From Thermococcus siculi (lineage in GTDB: Archaea > Methanobacteriota_B > Thermococci > Thermococcales > Thermococcaceae), in assembly GCF_002214505.1 (NCBI RefSeq), contig NZ_CP015103.1:1612001-1676000 (forward strand): a stretch of DNA of 64,000 bases, given 5' to 3'. Positions within the stretch are counted from its first letter, which is position 1, and each line of letters starts with the position of its first letter. Of the stretch, positions 61,488 to 64,000 are shown in pieces. The notes under the pieces are model-generated. The model saw only the letters and a list, made by a program, of their open reading frames with translations. It was not told the DNA's origin and made no database searches. A program made the translations under genes and the position numbers.

Positions 61488-62690
61488 TTATCCTTTCTCC
61501 GCCTCTTCCATCGCCAGGTATTCTCCCAGCGGGCCGAGTTGCGCCAGCTTGAATGAAGCCCCAAAGGCCAGGAAAAAGAGGGCGAACAGGAGGCGCGCCC
61601 TTGCCAGCCCGAGGTGCTGGACGACGAAGCCGTAGACCCCATAGAAGACCGCCGAAACAATGGCCAGCACCATGTTCCTGAGGGACAGTATCGTCGCCCT
61701 CTTCTCGCTCGGAATCCTGCGCTGGAACTCGACCGAGAAGTTGAAGGTGAATGCCGACGCACAGAGGGTCGCCATGATTCCAAGGGCGACTATGAAGACC
61801 GCGTTCGGGTAGATGACCGAAAGGAGGGTGAAGAGGGGTATCGCAACGGGAGCTACCTCGTGGAGCATCCTTCCAATCCTGCCCCTCAAGGCTATGCCAG
61901 CGTAGCGGGGAGCCGTTCTCGTGAGAACCTCCACGATGCCGAGGATTCCGAGGGTGCCCATTATCGTGGTTCCGAGGCTTTTAGCGAGGACGTCGCCGAG
62001 GTATGGCTCGAAGAACTTGCGGAACTGGCTGAGGGAGAGGGTAACGGTCATCAGGTAGGCGAGCAGCCAGAAAACCTCGGGTTTAAGAAGCTCACGGAAG
62101 GAATGGAGGACGTGGCGCGTGTAGGAGGTTTCGAGCTTTGAGAAGCCCACCTCGGGAATGCTCCAGGCAAGGGGTATCATTGCCAGGTGGAGGAGGAGCG
62201 TCAGCAGTATAGGTATTTCAAAGCCCCAGAGCTGGGCCATGAAAGCGCCCGCGATAGTGGTGGAGGAACCCGCGAGAACCGTCGCCTTCTGAATCGAGCG
62301 CCACATCTCCTTAAACTCGCCCTCTCTCCCCTCGGCCTTGAGGTTGTCGAAGAACCAGGCCTGAATGCTCCCACTAACGAAAGAAGCCCCAAGGACGCTT
62401 ATTAACTCCGATGCCAGCAGCATCCAGAAGTTTCGAAGGAACAGGAGGAGCAGAATGCCGATGGGATAGATCGAGAGGCCTATCAAAACGCTGGTCTTTC
62501 TGCTTGCCCTGTCGCCGACGACGCCCGTGGGAACCTCGAAGAGGAAGAACCCGAGGGCGGAAAAGGCGGTAGCGAGGCCTATCTCCGAGTAGGTTAAGCC
62601 CCTCGACAGGTAGTAGATCACCGCAATGTTGCCCAGAAAGCCGGTATAAGTAAGAACGAAGAGCGCCTTAAACCGCGTCAGCCACTCCAT
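61488..62690 (-). CDS. MFS transporter
   Basis: A 400-residue major facilitator with 12 helices starting MEWLTRFKALFVLTYTGFLG. The cytoplasmic signature is present as GVVGDRASRKTSVLIGLS (G-x-x-x-D-R-x-S-R-K). The acidic/basic loop and C-terminal helices are intact (LLFALFFLAFGASFKLAQLG). The substrate is unknown; drug export is typical of this branch. It is convergent with tldE, with T-rich sequence between (61480-61487). Confidence 0.87.
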   Translation of the reverse strand: MEWLTRFKALFVLTYTGFLGNIAVIYYLSRGLTYSEIGLATAFSALGFFLFEVPTGVVGDRASRKTSVLIGLSIYPIGILLLLFLRNFWMLLASELISVLGASFVSGSIQAWFFDNLKAEGREGEFKEMWRSIQKATVLAGSSTTIAGAFMAQLWGFEIPILLTLLLHLAMIPLAWSIPEVGFSKLETSYTRHVLHSFRELLKPEVFWLLAYLMTVTLSLSQFRKFFEPYLGDVLAKSLGTTIMGTLGILGIVEVLTRTAPRYAGIALRGRIGRMLHEVAPVAIPLFTLLSVIYPNAVFIVALGIMATLCASAFTFNFSVEFQRRIPSEKRATILSLRNMVLAIVSAVFYGVYGFVVQHLGLARARLLFALFFLAFGASFKLAQLGPLGEYLAMEEAEKG

Positions 62691-62773
62691 CGGACCACCG
62701 GCGGGGAGATACCTCTCTCCGAAGGAATTTAAACGTTTTGGTGGGGCGGAACCGCTTCCTGCGTATAAAGGTA

Positions 62774-62791
62774 CGAAAAACGCTTAAAACT
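62774..62791 (+). promoter_or_regulatory. BRE/TATA promoter of the final MFS gene
   Basis: CGAAAAACGCTTAAAACTT on the plus strand, about 33-50 bases before the ATG at 62824, with GGGGGTGGGAAA as ribosome binding site. Confidence 0.55.
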
Positions 62792-62823
62792 TCCTTCACA
62801 TTTACAAAGAAGGGGGTGGGAAA

Positions 62824-64000
62824 ATGGAGGCCATAGAAAACTCCCGCTTGAATAAGTTCCACTACAGGCTCCTTGCCGTCCTTGGAACTGTGTGGGCGTT
62901 CATAGCGGTCAACACGATAGCGGCGAGCTTCGTCATAGCACTCCTCAAGAAAGAACCCGACTTCCAGGGAAGCCTGGCAAAGCTCGGTTCCCTCGGTTCA
63001 GCGGCGCTGTTTGGCATGCTCTTCGGGGCGTGGCTCTTCGGCTACCTCGCCGACAGGATCGGGAGAAAGAGGACGCTAATTCTGGCGGTTTCGACCTTCT
63101 CGCTCGGTTCAATAGTCAGCGCTTTTGCGGGCAACCTCGACCAGCTCATAGTCCTCCGCTTCATCGTTGGCCTCGGTCTGGGCGGCTCCCTGCCCGTTGC
63201 TAGCTCCTACTTCGCCGAGTTCATGCCCCGCTCGGTGAGGGGGGCGATGATTTCAATCCTCGAGAGCTTCTGGGCGATAGGTACGATAATAATCGGCGTC
63301 GTGGCCCTTCTGGTGAAAGCCGACTGGAGGAGCATACTGCTCTTCGGCGGGGCGATAATCCTGATTCTTCCCATACTGCTAACGCTGCCCGAATCGCCGC
63401 GCTTCCTCCTGGCCAAGGGGCGCGTTAAAGAGGCGGAGGAGACCATCAAGAGAATCTTCGGCATCAAAGTGAAGCTTGAGAAGGTCAAAGAGGATAGAAA
63501 AGCTTCCGTGGGAGACCTCTGGAGGAAGTACGGAAGGATGACCCTCATGCTGACCATCGCCTGGTTCAGCATAGCCTTCGCCTACTACGGGTTCTTCATA
63601 TGGCTCCCAAAGTTTCTTTCGGCTACCCTTGGAATAACCGTCTTCAGGAGCTTCCAGTACTTCATAGTAACGGCCATAGCCCAGCTGCCCGGCTACTGGA
63701 GCGCAGCCTACCTGCTTGAAAGGGTCGGCAGGAAGAAGACGCTCTCCTACTACCTCCTGCTTTCCGGCCTCGCGGGACTCGGCTTCTACTTTGCCGCCAG
63801 CTCCGGAAACGAGGGGGCGATAATAGCGAGCGCGATAGCCTTCAGCTTCTTCAACCTTGGAGCCTGGGGAGCGATATACGCCTACACACCGGAGCTGTAC
63901 CCCACCGCCGTCAGGGGGACCGGCACGGGCTGGGCCGGGGCGATGGCGAGGATAGGCGGCGGCATAGCCCCGATACTGGCGGGGAGGATAATGGAGGTGG
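62824..64000 (+). CDS. MFS transporter (sugar-porter-like), truncated by window end
   Basis: Starts MEAIENSRLNKFHYRLLAVL and runs off the window after about 392 codons. Signature motifs are GYLADRIGRKRTLI (D-R-x-G-R-K-R), LPESPRFLLAKGRVKEAEET (PESPR, sugar porter type), and PELYPTAVRGTGTGWAGAMA. About 10 helices are visible (FGMLFGAWLFGYLA, AIILILPILLTLP, IVTAIAQLPGYW, and others). The substrate is likely an organic solute. Its C-terminus is outside the window. Confidence 0.9.
   Translation, partial: MEAIENSRLNKFHYRLLAVLGTVWAFIAVNTIAASFVIALLKKEPDFQGSLAKLGSLGSAALFGMLFGAWLFGYLADRIGRKRTLILAVSTFSLGSIVSAFAGNLDQLIVLRFIVGLGLGGSLPVASSYFAEFMPRSVRGAMISILESFWAIGTIIIGVVALLVKADWRSILLFGGAIILILPILLTLPESPRFLLAKGRVKEAEETIKRIFGIKVKLEKVKEDRKASVGDLWRKYGRMTLMLTIAWFSIAFAYYGFFIWLPKFLSATLGITVFRSFQYFIVTAIAQLPGYWSAAYLLERVGRKKTLSYYLLLSGLAGLGFYFAASSGNEGAIIASAIAFSFFNLGAWGAIYAYTPELYPTAVRGTGTGWAGAMARIGGGIAPILAGRIMEV

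Overview
The window reads as chromosomal DNA of a hyperthermophilic euryarchaeon of the order Thermococcales, most likely a Thermococcus. Grounds: archaeal translation genes (aEF1A, aEF2, aIF1A), topoisomerase VI, AglB/STT3, TrmY, MptA, a TIP-type PCNA inhibitor, BRE/TATA promoters, GGAGGTGA ribosome binding sites, frequent GTG/TTG starts, and a CRISPR repeat ending in ATTGAAAG. Genes are densely packed, with many ATGA or GTGA overlaps.

Layout. 1-4.3 kb: translation block aEF2 - aEF1A - S10 - tRNA (start only), minus strand. 4.3-6.1 kb: HD phosphohydrolase followed by a TumA/TumE-like toxin-antitoxin pair. 6.1-10.4 kb: six-gene minus-strand operon with a 23-residue hydrophobic peptide, two paralogous surface proteins, an ABC-2 permease, a small membrane protein and an ABC ATPase. 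10.6-12.7 kb: RelE/RelB-like pair, MptA, DUF4129 membrane protein. 12.7-16.3 kb: McrBC-type restriction pair whose McrB carries an apparent beta-propeller in place of a usual recognition domain. 16.4-22.8 kb: operon aIF1A - RIO1 - KH (Dim2-like) - Top6B - Top6A - DUF530 - DUF1699. 23.0-25.3 kb: metal ABC transporter (ATPase and permease only) and RNase HII with a PIP box. 25.3-30.2 kb: GT39 membrane glycosyltransferase, methyltransferase, a PIN toxin gene broken by a TnpB-only IS605-type element, its antitoxin, and TIP.

30.3-39.2 kb: GlmS and AglB/STT3 (amino-sugar supply and protein N-glycosylation), a minimal ParB/SerK-fold protein, methyltransferase, thiamine-binding protein, ubiquitin-like modifier, an unknown protein, adenylate kinase, DUF2258 and TrmY. 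39.2-42.56 kb: CRISPR leader and an array of 43 repeats and 42 spacers with three blocks of repeat variant and no cas genes nearby. 42.6-49.0 kb: APC permease fused to two universal-stress domains, pyruvate kinase, peroxiredoxin, radical SAM enzyme, archaemetzincin.

49.1-53.7 kb is a probable fluoride-response region. A good match to the crcB-motif (fluoride) riboswitch begins at the predicted transcription start of a four-gene operon of unknown function (alpha/alpha-toroid protein, zinc-ribbon protein, two coiled-coil proteins). It is followed by a cation/proton antiporter and then by FluC/CrcB and DUF190. The riboswitch sits on the unknown operon, not visibly on crcB. 53.7-64 kb: CoaBC, MscS channel, ParA-like ATPase, Asp/Glu racemase homologue with one catalytic Cys missing, MazG-like protein, a lower-GC unknown gene, an orphan antitoxin-like gene, TldD/TldE and two MFS transporters, the last cut by the window end.

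The best candidates for undescribed biology are the fluoride-riboswitch operon (49.15-51.55 kb), the propeller-McrB restriction system (12.76-16.34 kb), and the micropeptide/surface-protein/ABC operon (6.09-10.36 kb).
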